Position numbers and translations under genes: made by a program. Positions 47,525 through 57,890 of a DNA stretch of 64,000 bases are shown here, piece after piece; position 1 is the first letter of the stretch; every line of letters begins with the position of its first letter. Origin of the DNA: Icerya purchasi (Eukaryota; Arthropoda; Insecta; Hemiptera; Monophlebidae); contig CM077115.1 in the NCBI GenBank assembly GCA_039619475.1, forward strand, positions 416,090,557 to 416,154,556, written 5' to 3'. The notes below the pieces were generated by a model. It had not been told where the DNA came from. It saw only the letters and a list, made by a program, of their open reading frames with translations, and made no database searches.

Positions 47525-49985
47525 TTATATAACATGTTTAATCTTCGATCTCTTTTTTGAAACAAAATTTTCAATGACTTTTTCAGCAAATTCTAGTATA
47601 TTGTGTATCAAACTTTTATTTACAGAAATTATTGCTAAGCTGTTAAGGTGATCTTCACTCATTGAATTTCTCAAAAACGTTTTTATTCTTTTAAGAGTGG
47701 AAAAACATCGATCTACCTCAGTAGTTGACATTGGAGTAACTAGAATAATTTTAATCAATTTTACTGTTTCGCTGAATGTTTCACGTAATTCATTTTGAAA
47801 TATCTAAGACATCATATCTAAACAACCAACAATGCCTTGAAAATTTGATATTGAATAAATTACTTCGAGTTCGGTCTTAAAATTGAATAACGGATTCAAA
47901 AATTTATGTGGGAAACTGTTTGGAATAATTTGTAAAATTATCAGTGGATACTAATAATGCAGCTTCTAAGTGGCCTCTATAAGACAGTCTATCTTTTACT
48001 TGAAAAACTATGGTGTCACGCGGGCCCGTGCCCAGAATTTCGAAAAGGGGGGAAGGTTGAAAATTTTCTTTGCATATTTTATAAATAATATATTTTTCAC
48101 TAATATGCATACTATTAATCATTTTCATCATTTTGATTTATATATTAATAATTTATATAATTGAATTACCCCATATATAAACATTAATAAAAATTACATA
48201 TGTTATTGATTATACTCGTAATAAAAAATTTTGCATAAAACATTAATGAAGTACTTAAAAATATGAGCATATTTTTTCTTTTCTATTTTAAAGGTAAGAA
48301 CGCCCTAAAAAATCATCAATATTTATTTTAAATTTTTTATTTTTTTCAGATTTCTGTGTATTTATAATAACTATTTCAGTTTTCATGGATGGATGGATGG
48401 GGGGTTAATACCCCACCCCCCGCGGAAACGGCCTTGGTGTCACGCACTTCTTTAGCAATAGCCGAATTTTTATTTTCTTTATTTTCTTGGTCCACTTTTC
48501 GTCGTTTATTTTCATTATCGGTTATTTTGAATTCCGTTACATTTGAAGGTCGAATAGTGGATACAGTTTTTTCAAAGTCTTTTTCATCTCCCAAAAGCTG
48601 GGTGCTGTCTTTATTTTTAAATTGAAATTTATTAAATAATGTATCTACATGTGGCATAATTTTATGGAATAAGGTAAGCCAAAATATAAAATCTGAGTTT
48701 TCTAAGGTTCTTCGTAAACTATATGTTTCCTTCCATGTAATATTTTTATTAGATAATTTTTCTTCCAGTTCTTCGGAACGTTCTATTAGTTTTTCTCGAC
48801 TTTCGAAAATAATATTCACTGTACGTATATTATAATTCCAACGTGTAATGACAGGTTTAGATAATTTCCGATATTTACAATTTCTTGCAATTCATCACAT
48901 CTATGAGTAGAATTTGAAAAACAGCCTGGTATAGCGGATAAATTTGAAAAATCTAATTTTGAAATCCTCGCTCGTTGCTTTTTGCATAATTAAATTCAAC
49001 CGGTGCGCATAACAGTGAATAAAATTAGCGCATTTATATTTTTGTTTTTTCTTTGTCTGTACACCATTTGTAGAACCGGTCGTTACATTCGCTCCATCGT
49101 AAATTTGAGCAATTAGCTTAAAAGGTGAGTCTCCAATTAATTTATCTAATTCAGTTTCTATGCATACCTATTAGTTATTCTTAAAAAACTCCAAATCCGT
49201 TTATGTATATTTTCATTATGTGAAAATATCTTAGTATTATTACCATTTGACACTGTTTTGATATATCTGTGGTTTGATCGCACTGAATGGCTAAAAATTC
49301 ATTTTCCTTAATCTCTTTATTAATTTCTTCTTGACACACTTCCGGCATACTTTCTAGGATGCCATTTTGTATTATTTTAGAAAATGATGGCAGTATTTAA
49401 GTGAGTTCTGATGAAACATCAATTAATTCCCTGAAAACTCCTGAGAATCTTCTGATTCATCATGTCCTCTTATAGCTAGTTCTAGCTTACCACAAAAACT
49501 TTATGTAGTTAATTATTCTTTTTAATGTATACACCCATTTTTAGAGACTTCTTTATTATGTTTCATAAAGTTTAACCTATAAACCGAATATAATTTAAGA
49601 GCAATATTTACAGAACCCATTAAAGCCAATTCCATACAACAATTCATGTGACATGCTGATAGTTTGTGCTTTTTTGTTCTTTGATTTAAATGTTTTAGAT
49701 CATTAAATCATAATCGTGCCCGTGTCATGCCGGTTCCATCTTTAAAGAAAAGTACACAAGGAAAACAGAACAAGTAATTACCTAACATCCATACATATCC
49801 ATTTGAATTTTTTATAAATTTCTTTTGGAAAATGTCTTTGTAAAAGTACGTCTACTTTATCTTGTTGATTCAAATTTAATATGGCCTGCCTAACTTCTTA
49901 ATTCGAATCCTTTTCTGATAATGGAAACATTTTAAAATTTCCTTTTAAAATATTACTAATTTTATTATCCATCATTTTTTAAAAA
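47525..49985 (-). pseudogene. ZMYM1-like hAT transposase (decayed, interrupted by a MITE)
   Basis: Read on the minus strand from about 49985. The N-terminal part contains QQDKVDVLLQRHFPKEIYKK, then LFCFPCVLFFKDGTGMTRAR, the TTF-type zinc-finger region ('xFCFPCLLF'). CGKLELAIRGHDESEDSQEF (near 49490-49430) is the 'GxxLALRGHDES' block, and FLAIQCDQTTDISKQ (near 49290) is the 'ADETTDVS' region. SLRRTLENSDFIFWLTLFHK lies in the middle. The C-terminus has TPMSTTEVDRCFSTLKRIKT followed by FLRNSMSEDHLNSLAI, the hAT dimerisation domain, ending at a stop at 47525. Several stops and frameshifts occur. A 416-bp MITE (48021-48436) splits it within KEVRDT. Confidence 0.85.
48013..48444. mobile_element. 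hAT-type MITE, 416 bp, inserted in the hAT pseudogene
   Basis: An exact 8-bp duplication, GTGTCACG, lies at 48013-48020 and 48437-48444. The body 48021-48436 has imperfect inverted ends: CGGGCCCGTGCCC on the left and CAAGGCCGTTTCC on the right read inward, 8 of 13 matching. Both are followed inward by a G-rich or C-rich run. Removing the body and one duplication restores a continuous host reading (…AKEVRDT to IVFQVKDRL…), direct evidence that it inserted into the older element. A GGAT tetranucleotide run lies near its right end (48386-48401). Confidence 0.85.
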
Positions 49986-50021
49986 TTAATGTTAATAATA
50001 ATTAAATTTAAACGTGATAAA

Positions 50022-50059
50022 TTCTGATGATGGCCAGTGTAAGCTGGTCGAAACGTTAA
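50022..50059 (+). ncRNA. Hammerhead-ribozyme-like motif (Penelope/retrozyme type)
   Basis: The core CTGATGA (50024-50030) is followed by one extra T, a 6-bp stem GGCCAG/CTGGTC (50032-50037 with 50044-50049, one G-U pair) with a 6-nt loop, then GAAA (50050-50053) and CGTT. This is the order of the hammerhead core: CUGAUGA, helix II, GAAA, short helix III, cleavage base. Helix I is only 2 bp here (TT with AA), so activity is doubtful. The same plan recurs twice in the palindrome at 53686-53915. Such motifs are known from the terminal repeats of Penelope-like elements in animals. No Penelope reverse transcriptase is visible nearby. Confidence 0.45.
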
Positions 50060-50062
50060 GCG

Positions 50063-51017
50063 AATAAATATCTTTTTAAAAACACAGTTGTTTCTGAAAA
50101 TTATTTATCATGAGTAATCATTGTGAAAGCTTTAAATTTTTAAATTTAAACGTTTAATTAGATAGATGAAAAATAGTGAACGTTTGAAAAATCACCATGT
50201 AAAACAAGTGTCGGCAAAAAGCAGTGCTTCTTGCATTCAAAAGTAACAAAATCTATATCGCGAAATGTATTATTTAAAGAAGAGAAACAAGGATAAAAAT
50301 AGAACAAAGAAAGAACAGCAAATTAAAACAGTGTGCTTCAATTGGTAAACGGACGACGCGCGACGCGGATGTATCATTAAAATTGGTTATAATCACATGT
50401 AAAATAAACGAGGGCTCACTTATCGAGAGCCCACAGACGCCTTTAAGTTATGCTCGGAAAGCTTCGATTTTATTCGTTTTTCGCGTGTATTTTATATGCG
50501 GTTTGGAGGCTCAAATATGAAGAGCCCACGTGCTCTATTATTGGTTGCTAATATCATGTGACCAAAAAATCAGCTATTGACGATCTTACCGGTGTCATTA
50601 CGAGTAGATTGTGCAGTTCCAGCGCAGTAAGCATGAACCCGATAATTGTTAGCGTGTATGTTTTAGCTGTTCATTTAACAAATCGGGCCAAATGTGCATA
50701 TTTTGCTATTATTTTTAAAATGCACTTTTGGAAGAAAAATTATTTTAAAATTAAAAATTCTATTCTGTAACACTGATTTTTTTTCTTTCTTGATTGAAAA
50801 CTCACACAGGGACGCTCGCTCCCTTGAGCCCCCTAGGAGAAGCCGCCCCCATAATTTTCAACGTTTTTGAATACCACAAGATTATACTTCCCTCCGCAGA
50901 TGCTCATTTCAGATTATGGTACATCTATTTTATTCTCGAATACTCTTATTTATCTGTTCAACCGGATCTCGTAAAATTACCTTTTTTGCAGTGTTTAATA
51001 CTGTCTGTAGTCTTTTT
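50063..51017. other. No gene recognised
   Basis: A GC-richer patch at 50345-50560 holds repeated 'GAGCCCAC' words (50428 and 50522) but no ORF I can assign. Another at 50805-50850 has hAT-end-like sequence without a partner. Confidence 0.35.
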
Positions 51018-51450
51018 CTTTTTTTATTTATTTATTTAACAGCAGTACTTATTACCTTTCGGCTATGACCACTTAATTTAACTTAACTAAATATAACGCA
51101 TTAAATCCGTATAAATAAGGTACGTGCGTAGTTTACGAGTCGTAGGTATATCATCTCGGAGAACATCCTTCAAATCATCTGTAGGTATATCGCTCTGCAC
51201 TCTACAATTTTCATATTTCTTACATTTTAGTAATAGGTGATGAACAGTCCGGGTTTCCTCACAAGAGTTCGCAAACTGAAGCTTCATCATCTTCGAAGAT
51301 ATACGCATGCGTTATGCGAGGTATGGCCGATTCTAAGCCGGGCAAGTACTTTTTCATACATGCGACTTTCCTGTGCCGTCGTGCTAATCCATCTTTCATT
51401 CCATTTCCGTAGTGCACAGTCCATAGTGACTGTCTATAGTCTGTCATCTA
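51018..51450 (-). pseudogene. Jockey/R1-group LINE C-terminus
   Basis: On the minus strand one frame reads ALRKWNERWISTTAQESRMY, then KVLARLRIGHTSHNACVYL, the 'LxRLRIGHTRLTHxYLL' block. A second frame has ANSCEETRTVHHLLLKCKKYENCR, the 'CxxCxxxETVxHLLxxCxxYxxxR' zinc-knuckle-like block; stated in pieces these are ETRTVHHLLLKC and KYENCR. The stop is at 51087. The element ends in a tail whose + strand form is TTTATTTATTTATTTAA (about 51024-51041). The frame change near 51290 shows it is dead. It is related in plan, not in close sequence, to 12226-12545. Confidence 0.7.
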
Positions 51451-51806
51451 CGCTTTGGACACATTCTGCTTCCTTTATCTTACCTATATCTTCTTTATTC
51501 CGTCTCTCTCCCGTTCCACCTTTCCACTTCCAATTTTATAGTAATACGCTGATCACATTTTCTTTAAATCATCTTTCATCGCTGCTGACCTTCTATACTC
51601 TAATCTTCTATTATACTAATAGATTAGCTGCTCCCTATAGTGCGCCTTTCATCCTCTCTCTTCTTTCTCTTTCTGTTACGTCGGCTTTTGAATTCATTCT
51701 GCCTCCTATAAAGATCTGATTCCTGCACTTCCTTTCCTTTTTCTAGGTGTTGGACTAATGTCTCCGATGATGAGCCTACGAAAAAATAATAATGAAAAAA
51801 AAAAAA
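51450..51806 (+). repeat. Pyrimidine-rich segment ending in poly(A), fourth copy
   Basis: C/T-rich sequence ends in GTCTCCGATGATGAGCCTAC followed by an A-rich tail at 51780-51806. The 160-codon + ORF that covers its first half is a by-product of C/T-rich composition (Ser, Leu and Phe-rich) and is not credible as a protein. It may be a LINE 3' untranslated end, by analogy with the other copies. Confidence 0.3.
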
Positions 51807-52743
51807 GGTAAAAGATACCCAGTTTATGCTAACAATACGGAACTTTACGGAAAAATATAAAATAAATTCATATACATCACTTATACATATATGGAAATAT
51901 TCCTTCCTTTTTAAAGGATTTCACAATGTTTAACCGGGTTTTCTATGCAAATTAAATGTATGATAGAAATAATGTTGAATTTTTATGTAGAACATTTTGT
52001 TTTGAAAATGAAACTGCTCGCGATGCAACTAATATATATTTATGTGTAAAAATGGAGCTATGTTTATCAGACCGGAGAATATAAGAAGTTTGGAATAAAT
52101 TAATCGAGCAACTACTTTCGAAACTAGACTAACTCGACTCGCGTTGTTATGGTATTTGCATATTGCAGAATGATTTAAACTGTCACTTTCTGTTATAGGA
52201 AATTTTCGTTATGACTATTAATTAACAAATTATGTGGATAAATTAGATTTGGTTTTCGAAATGTATTTTATCTGCTTATTTTGTGCGTTAATAAAGTCTT
52301 TTTGTCTAATATTTATATATTAATTTGGACGTTTCCATATAATTTACAAAAAAAAAAAAAAAAAAAACGCTTAAATTTTTTTATTCATAAATTTTGTAAT
52401 TAAACTAAAAGAAGTATTTGAATTTTGAAGAATTCTTTTTAGTTTGTCGTGATTATCAGCATTTTTTAAATCTATTTATTATCTCTATTGAAATTAAAAA
52501 AGAAAGAAAATTATACAAAAGTGAAAGCAGTGTCCCAAAAAACTGTTTCGATGTCATTTTTTGTATAACCGAGCGAACCTGTGAACTAATGAAAACTCGA
52601 TGAATCTGCACTACTAGCAGTAATGTAAAGTTAGCGCCATGTGTGATAATTATCGTTCCCAGAAACTGTTAAATGATTTTACTGTGATAAAAAGCTGCGA
52701 CAACACGCAAAAAGATGAATTCGGCAGCGCAAAAGCAATAAAT
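51807..52743. other. No gene recognised
   Basis: AT-rich, with a 19-bp A run at 52349-52367. No ORF or repeat end could be assigned. Confidence 0.45.
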
Positions 52744-53135
52744 CATTTTTATCAGAAACGTCGTTTACCGTGGTCTTAATTTTCACTTTTATTGCTGATG
52801 CGTTAGTTGTACAAAGTATGGATTTTTAATTATTGTAAATGGACGTTATAGACTTTTTTTTTTTTCAATAAATTTTAATGTTTATTTTTTGAAAGTTTGT
52901 TTTTTTTTTTTTTTTTTTTTGAAATCGTAACTGATTGTTTCAGCAGTTTTTTTCAGATATAAGTTTGTAATCCGTTCGATCGTAATCTGTATTTTTCTTC
53001 GTCAACCTAATTTTAAGGCCATTTTAATTAATTCATGTTTTTGTTTTTTTTATCCTTAAGAAGGGCAAAACTAGATGGTATTATATACCAAGCTTTGAAT
53101 AAAACATAATGCTCCTAAATTCTATACCTCAATAT
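52744..53135 (+). repeat. Dispersed repeat, copy 2
   Basis: Same-orientation copy of 33637-34047. It begins CATTTTTATCAGAAACGTCG and ends TCTATACCTCAATAT, with the shared inner words GTAACTGATTGTTTCAGC and CTTAAGAAGGGCAAAA. It differs by many substitutions and by lengths of internal T runs (for example 52901-52920). It lacks the long poly(A) that follows copy 1. Confidence 0.75.
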
Positions 53136-53266
53136 GCTTTAGGATTCATTTATGAAATTTCAGTCAACTATAATGTACAACAATTTCGTATATGTGTATA
53201 AGCATAATTACATAATATGCCCACAAACATATGCATGAATTTAAAAAAAAAAAATACTCACATTCC

Positions 53267-53294
<28 letters not shown>
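53267..53294. repeat. (AT)n microsatellite
   Basis: Fourteen AT units. Confidence 0.95.
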
Positions 53295-53299
<5 letters not shown>

Positions 53300-53745
53300 T
53301 GTAAGATTATCTTCAAACAAACGTCTGTCAAATTGAAATTAATGACCAGATTAATACAGATTAAATTATTAATTGCTTTTTATTAATTTTGTTTCGCCTC
53401 TGTGAAATACAAAGCAACTTCATTGTCTTGAAAATTTGTTAATTTGAGTGCAGCCACAAGGATCGTGTTTTCGTTCGAGGTATATCAAAAACAAAGGAAA
53501 GTTCGTGTACTTACGAACAATTTTGAGGATGAACTTTTCTTGTTGGCTAGCCAAAAAAAGTATAGTACCTCCATATTCCCTTTGTACAGAAGTACCTTGT
53601 GACAACTGTCCTTCAGATGTACGTAATGATAATGTGGTTTTAGTAAAAACATGAACTATTTATCGCAAGTTGAATAAAATATTTTTATAATAAAATAAAC
53701 TTTAATAACAAACAATATAGATCAATAAATTAGATAAATACCTAT

Positions 53746-53782
53746 TTAGAAACGTTTTCGGGCATAACCCATCATCAGCTAA
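53746..53782 (-). ncRNA. Hammerhead-ribozyme-like motif, left palindrome arm
   Basis: This is the exact mirror of 53819-53855, read on the minus strand: TTAG, CTGATGA, T, GGG-TTATG-CCC, GAAA, ACGTTT, CTAA. Transcription leftward would be needed to make it. The folding comments for the right-arm copy apply. Confidence 0.5.
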
Positions 53783-53818
53783 CACTAACTTAAAGGAAAC
53801 TTAAAACTTAAGTTAGTG

Positions 53819-53855
53819 TTAGCTGATGATGGGTTATGCCCGAAAACGTTTCTAA
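53819..53855 (+). ncRNA. Hammerhead-ribozyme-like motif, right palindrome arm
   Basis: Helix I pairs TTAG (53819-53822) with CTAA (53852-53855). The core CTGATGA is 53823-53829. One extra T (53830) precedes helix II, GGG (53831-53833) with CCC (53839-53841), loop TTATG. GAAA is 53842-53845. Helix III is a palindromic AACGTT-type stem (53845-53850) with no real loop, then T53851 at the cleavage position. A loopless palindromic helix III is the arrangement thought to work as a dimer in Penelope-type and retrozyme hammerheads. The extra base after the core A is tolerated in some viroid hammerheads. Activity is inferred, not shown. Confidence 0.55.
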
Positions 53856-53915
53856 ATAGGTATTTATCTAATTTATTGATCTATATTGTTTGTTATTAAA
53901 GTTTATTTTATTATA

Positions 53916-55223
53916 CCATTTTAACAAACAGGATGTATTCACCTACATACATAAAATATTTTTAATAGTAAAATAAGACTAGCTATCGGATAAGTTATAG
54001 GTGAAAAACATTATAAGATTTTGTGATATTTTTTTTGTGACCTAAAAAATTTTTACATTGAATCTAGTCAGAAGATATATATGTGTGCCAAAGAAAAAAG
54101 ATTTTGTTTTTAATGAAATTTCGTGTGGCATATGATTATAATAATTTTCTAGATTTTAGAGAATATTATCATATATGCATAATATTTATATTATTTCTTC
54201 TCCGCAAATTACATACATTGAAGCTTCCAATATAAATTTTACATCAGTTAAACTTTGACTATAAAATAAAATTCCTGTACGGATTTTATAGTTATCCCAA
54301 AAAGATTTAAAAAAAAATAATAATAATAATAATAAAATCCGTCCTATTCATTCACATAATTTCGTTCATATTCATTATAAAAAAGTAATAAAAAATTAAA
54401 TAAAATTTTTTTGCATGAATCATTGTGCTCATCTGAGAAAGATCTTAAATGACATTTTTATGCAAAAACTGTAGCGCATTTTTTGTTTTTTTTTTAACGT
54501 TTTCACGACCCGTTCTTTTGACCCGCAAATTAGTACCTGATCTGTGCGTTAGGTAGTTCTTCGAAGAAATTAGTAGCGCAGTTTCGTTTTAAATGAACCG
54601 CGAACAATTTAGCGTTACGTAAAAAAAAAAATAAGAGTTTTGGCTGAAACAGAATAGTTGGTAGAAAAACGAAGCAGCAAGATGGTATGTGCAGTTTTAG
54701 TTTTACGAGGAAACAGAGTTATATGCGAACCGGAATTAAATATTTTTTTATTTCGACGGTGTGACAATTATTTCTTTTTCGATTGTTTTTTAATTAGTTA
54801 GTTTTGTACTGCTTGCGATTAGCGTGTATAATGTCGAATCCTGGTACGGTCTAAAAAGAGAGTGAGAACAAGAGAAAACAAAGAACGATATTGTTGGCTA
54901 AAGTACTGGAAGCTCTAATTCCGTTGAATGTAGCGCCAAGCTGAATCGCTCAGTTACCCTTGAAGTGACTCATGTTGATTCATGCACTAATTAATCGAAA
55001 ACCTGTCAGCAGATGCTATCGGCGGGCGCCATTGTCGCTAGTTTTGTTGTTTTTTTTCCTACTTTACCTTCGTTTTATCACCCACTATATTTGTCGTTTT
55101 TGTGTCCTATACCTATGGATACTGGTAGTAAGTGAAAATCGCCAATTCATTTATCAATATCGAAGTTATCTTTACCGCTTCGGGCTATATCTCGCGATAA
55201 TTTTCTTTTTCTCTTTTTTGTAC

Positions 55224-55225
<2 letters not shown>
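53916..55225. other. No gene recognised
   Basis: AT-rich with an (AAT)n run at 54317-54335. Part of a 142-codon + ORF (54972-55400) runs through the next (TA)n tract and is not credible as a gene. Confidence 0.4.
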
Positions 55226-55272
<47 letters not shown>

Positions 55273-55283
55273 CATACACACAT
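55226..55283. repeat. (TA)n microsatellite grading into (CA)n-like sequence
   Basis: About 20 TA units (to 55268) are followed by CATACATACACACAT. Confidence 0.95.
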
Positions 55284-56699
55284 ATATTTAAATATATTAT
55301 GGGTAACCTTCGACCCGCGTTTATTACTGATAGTTCACGAATACTATATTATAGTCTCATAACGGAAGTTATTTTATTGTCTGGTGATATTGCTCTATAA
55401 TTTTAAAGAATAAGTGAAGCTTTACTCTTTAAGCAAGGATAGAGACGTTTTCATACGCGTATTTAGCAAAATTAATTAAGCTAAGAGAAGTCTCAAGAAC
55501 GCAAAAAAAACGAGACATTAGAAATTGCAATCAACCTTATCAAAGTTTTACGAATAACTTTTTAGTAATTTGAGGTTCGCTCAAAATTTCGTTTAAATGA
55601 TACGCTTTGAAATGTATCAAAGGATGTTTATAGAGTGTTAAATCGATTTACGTTAAGGATCGGTAGATTAACTAGGTTAACCAGACCTTCGATTTCGGTA
55701 GTGCACTGCGTGTATGACAAGGCGTAAAATTAGAGAGGCATGTAAGTGTCGTAATAATGGGCGAACGCGAAAGTAAATAATGTATAAAGACGAGGAATCC
55801 AGCGCTGGCAATGAAGCGAACAATGGCGGGAACGAGGAGAAGAACGGCGACTAAAAAGAATAATAGAAGAAATTAACGAAACCGAAATAATATTATGGGT
55901 ATTATTGACGATGAAATGTACGGATAATGAACAATTCTGTTTGGTGATTTTACTGGCGGTGTGCCGTGTCATTCAGCGTCACTGACACGTCTATTTAAGC
56001 GGCGGCCCAATTCCCCCCATTCTGATAATATTTAATCGTTTTAGTCGTACCCCCCCCCCATTCACTTACGAATTAAACGTTCTGACAACAAAACTCGCGG
56101 TAATTTTGCGACCAGGACGAAGTTGAAGTGGCAGCTAATAATTTCGAAAAGAAAACAAAGCAGAAAAAAGAAAAAGGAAAAAACCTTTCCAAGATTAGTC
56201 TCCGTTCGAATACCGATATAAACCGGTTCCACTCTTTTTTAGTGGCGTTAGTTTGGAACAACGAGATCTAGTTGAAAAAGTGAAAACCGGATTGGTTTAT
56301 TTTAAGAATTTTGGTTATTGCATTTGAAGAAAACATTGTTTACAATTCCCGTTCTATCGCGAATGCACCACCTGTTGCCGTAATAAAAAAAGAGCGCGAC
56401 AAATATATTTAAACGTGTTTTCACAATATTACGCTATTACAATTTTTAAAAAAAAAAAAAAAAAAAAATGGTTACCCGCTTATTATTAAAGCACCTAGGA
56501 ATCCTTCATGTATTATGTAAGAGGTTTCGAAAATTATAGCAGTCTATTTCGTAATATTTTATTTTTTCGAATCTCCCTAAAACATCATCAAGAGGATTTA
56601 TGCAGGCCTCTTTGAAAGTGAACGCTGATTTATTCTGCACCTGATGTGACACACGCGGGAAAATTTATTCTATTATTTGAACAATTCTTAACATGTTCG
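55284..56699. other. No gene recognised
   Basis: Mostly AT-rich with a C run at 56050-56059 and a 21-bp A run at 56448-56468. The minus-strand ORFs at 55730-55972 and 56073-56261 carry no motif. Confidence 0.4.
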
Positions 56700-56977
56700 C
56701 TTATATACAAGGGCGTCGCCAGCCGATGAGCCGGGGGGGGGGGCAAGATGATAGAAAGGGGATATAGAAAAAATAAAATTTATAAGTTGTAAAGGCTTAA
56801 TATTTTATTAAACAAGAACAAAATCTTAATTAAAACATCATTTTCGTGGGTTTCTGGCAAATTGTCCATGATTACGCGCCTATGAATACTCATCATGGCC
56901 AGTTGATTAAAAAGTTTCAAGGCTCCAGGGGGAAAGCTGCCCTTCCTCCCCTTGCTAGCGATGCCCATGCTTATATA
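56700..56977. mobile_element. hAT-type MITE, 262 bp, with intact ends
   Basis: An exact 8-bp duplication, CTTATATA, lies at 56700-56707 and 56970-56977. The body 56708-56969 starts CAAGGGCGTCGCCAGC and ends with CATGGGCATCGCTAGC when read inward, 13 of 16 matching. A run of 11 G (56733-56743) follows the left end, and CCTTCCTCCCC mirrors it on the right. No coding capacity. Its ends differ from those of the other two hAT MITEs in the window, so it belongs to a separate family. Confidence 0.87.
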
Positions 56978-57469
56978 CCCTACGTAGGGAAACGATTTAT
57001 AATTTCTATTATCCTTTCGTGCAGAATCAGCTTAAAGACACAGAATATCTACAGCATTTTGCATGGAAAAAAGGGTGTTCAGTTGCATAATACAATGTAA
57101 AAGATGTAGAAATAAAAGAAAAGCTACAAGATGCTCGCCAGGACCAAAAACTTCTGGCGTTGTTTGATGACAGAAAATGAACAGAACATAGTTGAACTGG
57201 AAGAAGAAATAGAGATATTGATGTAGACGAGACAGTACTTCTACCGAACGAATAAATATGACAGGGAGATCTTCCCGGAGCCGCATTTCTGATAGTGCAA
57301 CTTGCAGAGAATGTTCTTTTGTAATTAGGTTTTCACAACTTTGTTACCAAGTGGAGTGTCTATATTGATTGCACGTAAATTTTTTACCTTATCTATAAAT
57401 TTTCATTCATTACACTTGACATTAAAGTTTTATCGAGAATATTTTTATCTTATGTATGATCTAAGTTCG
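56978..57469. other. No gene recognised
   Basis: A + strand purine-rich patch (57090-57300) may be decayed coding sequence upstream of the LINE fragment. No block is identifiable. Confidence 0.35.
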
Positions 57470-57890
57470 GAAAATCGAGGTGGATCTGAAGCGGAAATTA
57501 GACACAGAACAAATATATTAAAAAGTGTTATGTGTTGGCTAAAACGTATATATCCAGCGGTATCGAAGAAAGTAAAAACAGAACTCGTGAATAGTCTAGT
57601 TTTCTCAGTATTTCTCTACGACGTGGAAACGTGGACTCTCGTAAATTTGACCGATAACAGATAGATACGTTAGAAATGTACCGTTGGAAAGACGAATGCT
57701 ACGACGAACCGTTCTAACGAGAGACGACTAAATATGATTCGGATAGCTGTGGGAAGAAGTTTGCGAAGAATGTGTTCGACTGGCTCACAACAGAGATCAA
57801 TGGCAACATCTTATGCATCAGATGGACAGCTCATAATCACGATATGTCCACAAGAAATTTACGATTCAGTGAATAAATGATTAGCAGCAG
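57470..57890 (+). pseudogene. RTE-like LINE fragment after the RT core
   Basis: The frame reads GGSEAEIRHRTNILKSVM, then VKTELVNSLVFSVFLYDVET and WTLVNLTDNR. This is the 'GCSExEIxRRIxxAxxAxxxL...KxxLVxxLVFSVxLYGxETWTL' region that follows the catalytic domain of RTE-group elements. After a stop, DTLEMYRWKDEC matches 'DALEMWCWRRML'. A shifted frame has VRLAHNRDQWQHLMHQM near 57780, like 'RLAxDRxxWxxLV'. It shows that a plus-oriented copy once lay here. The catalytic YADD block and everything upstream are missing. Confidence 0.75.

Larger units (their letters stand above)
53686..53915. repeat. Perfect palindrome, 108-bp arms, 14-bp spacer
   Basis: The arms 53686-53793 and 53808-53915 are exact reverse complements over all 108 bases, checked line by line. 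The spacer is AGGAAACTTAAAAC. Symmetry stops abruptly on both sides (T against C just outside). Each arm contains a hammerhead-like core pointing outward. Exact identity over this length in otherwise decayed DNA implies recent formation, gene conversion between arms, or an assembly or template-switch artefact. No protein is encoded. Confidence 0.97.

Noticed and set aside
50805..50850. hAT-like left end (CAGGGACGCTCGCTCCC)
   Set aside because: No inverted partner or 8-bp duplication was found in the following sequence.
51237..51719. 160-codon + strand ORF
   Set aside because: Its first third is antisense to the LINE C-terminus and the remainder is Ser/Leu-rich translation of a C/T-rich segment.
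51755..51775. CCGATGATGAGCCTACGAAA as a hammerhead core
   Set aside because: It lacks the CTGATGA start, and the potential stem between the core and GAAA does not pair.
53448..53654. ORF next to the palindrome as a Penelope GIY-YIG or RT remnant
   Set aside because: Only a YIKN fragment resembles anything, and the catalytic GIY-YIG spacing and RT motifs are absent.
54972..55400. 142-codon + strand ORF
   Set aside because: It reads through a (TA)n tract as an Ile-Tyr run and has no recognisable domain.
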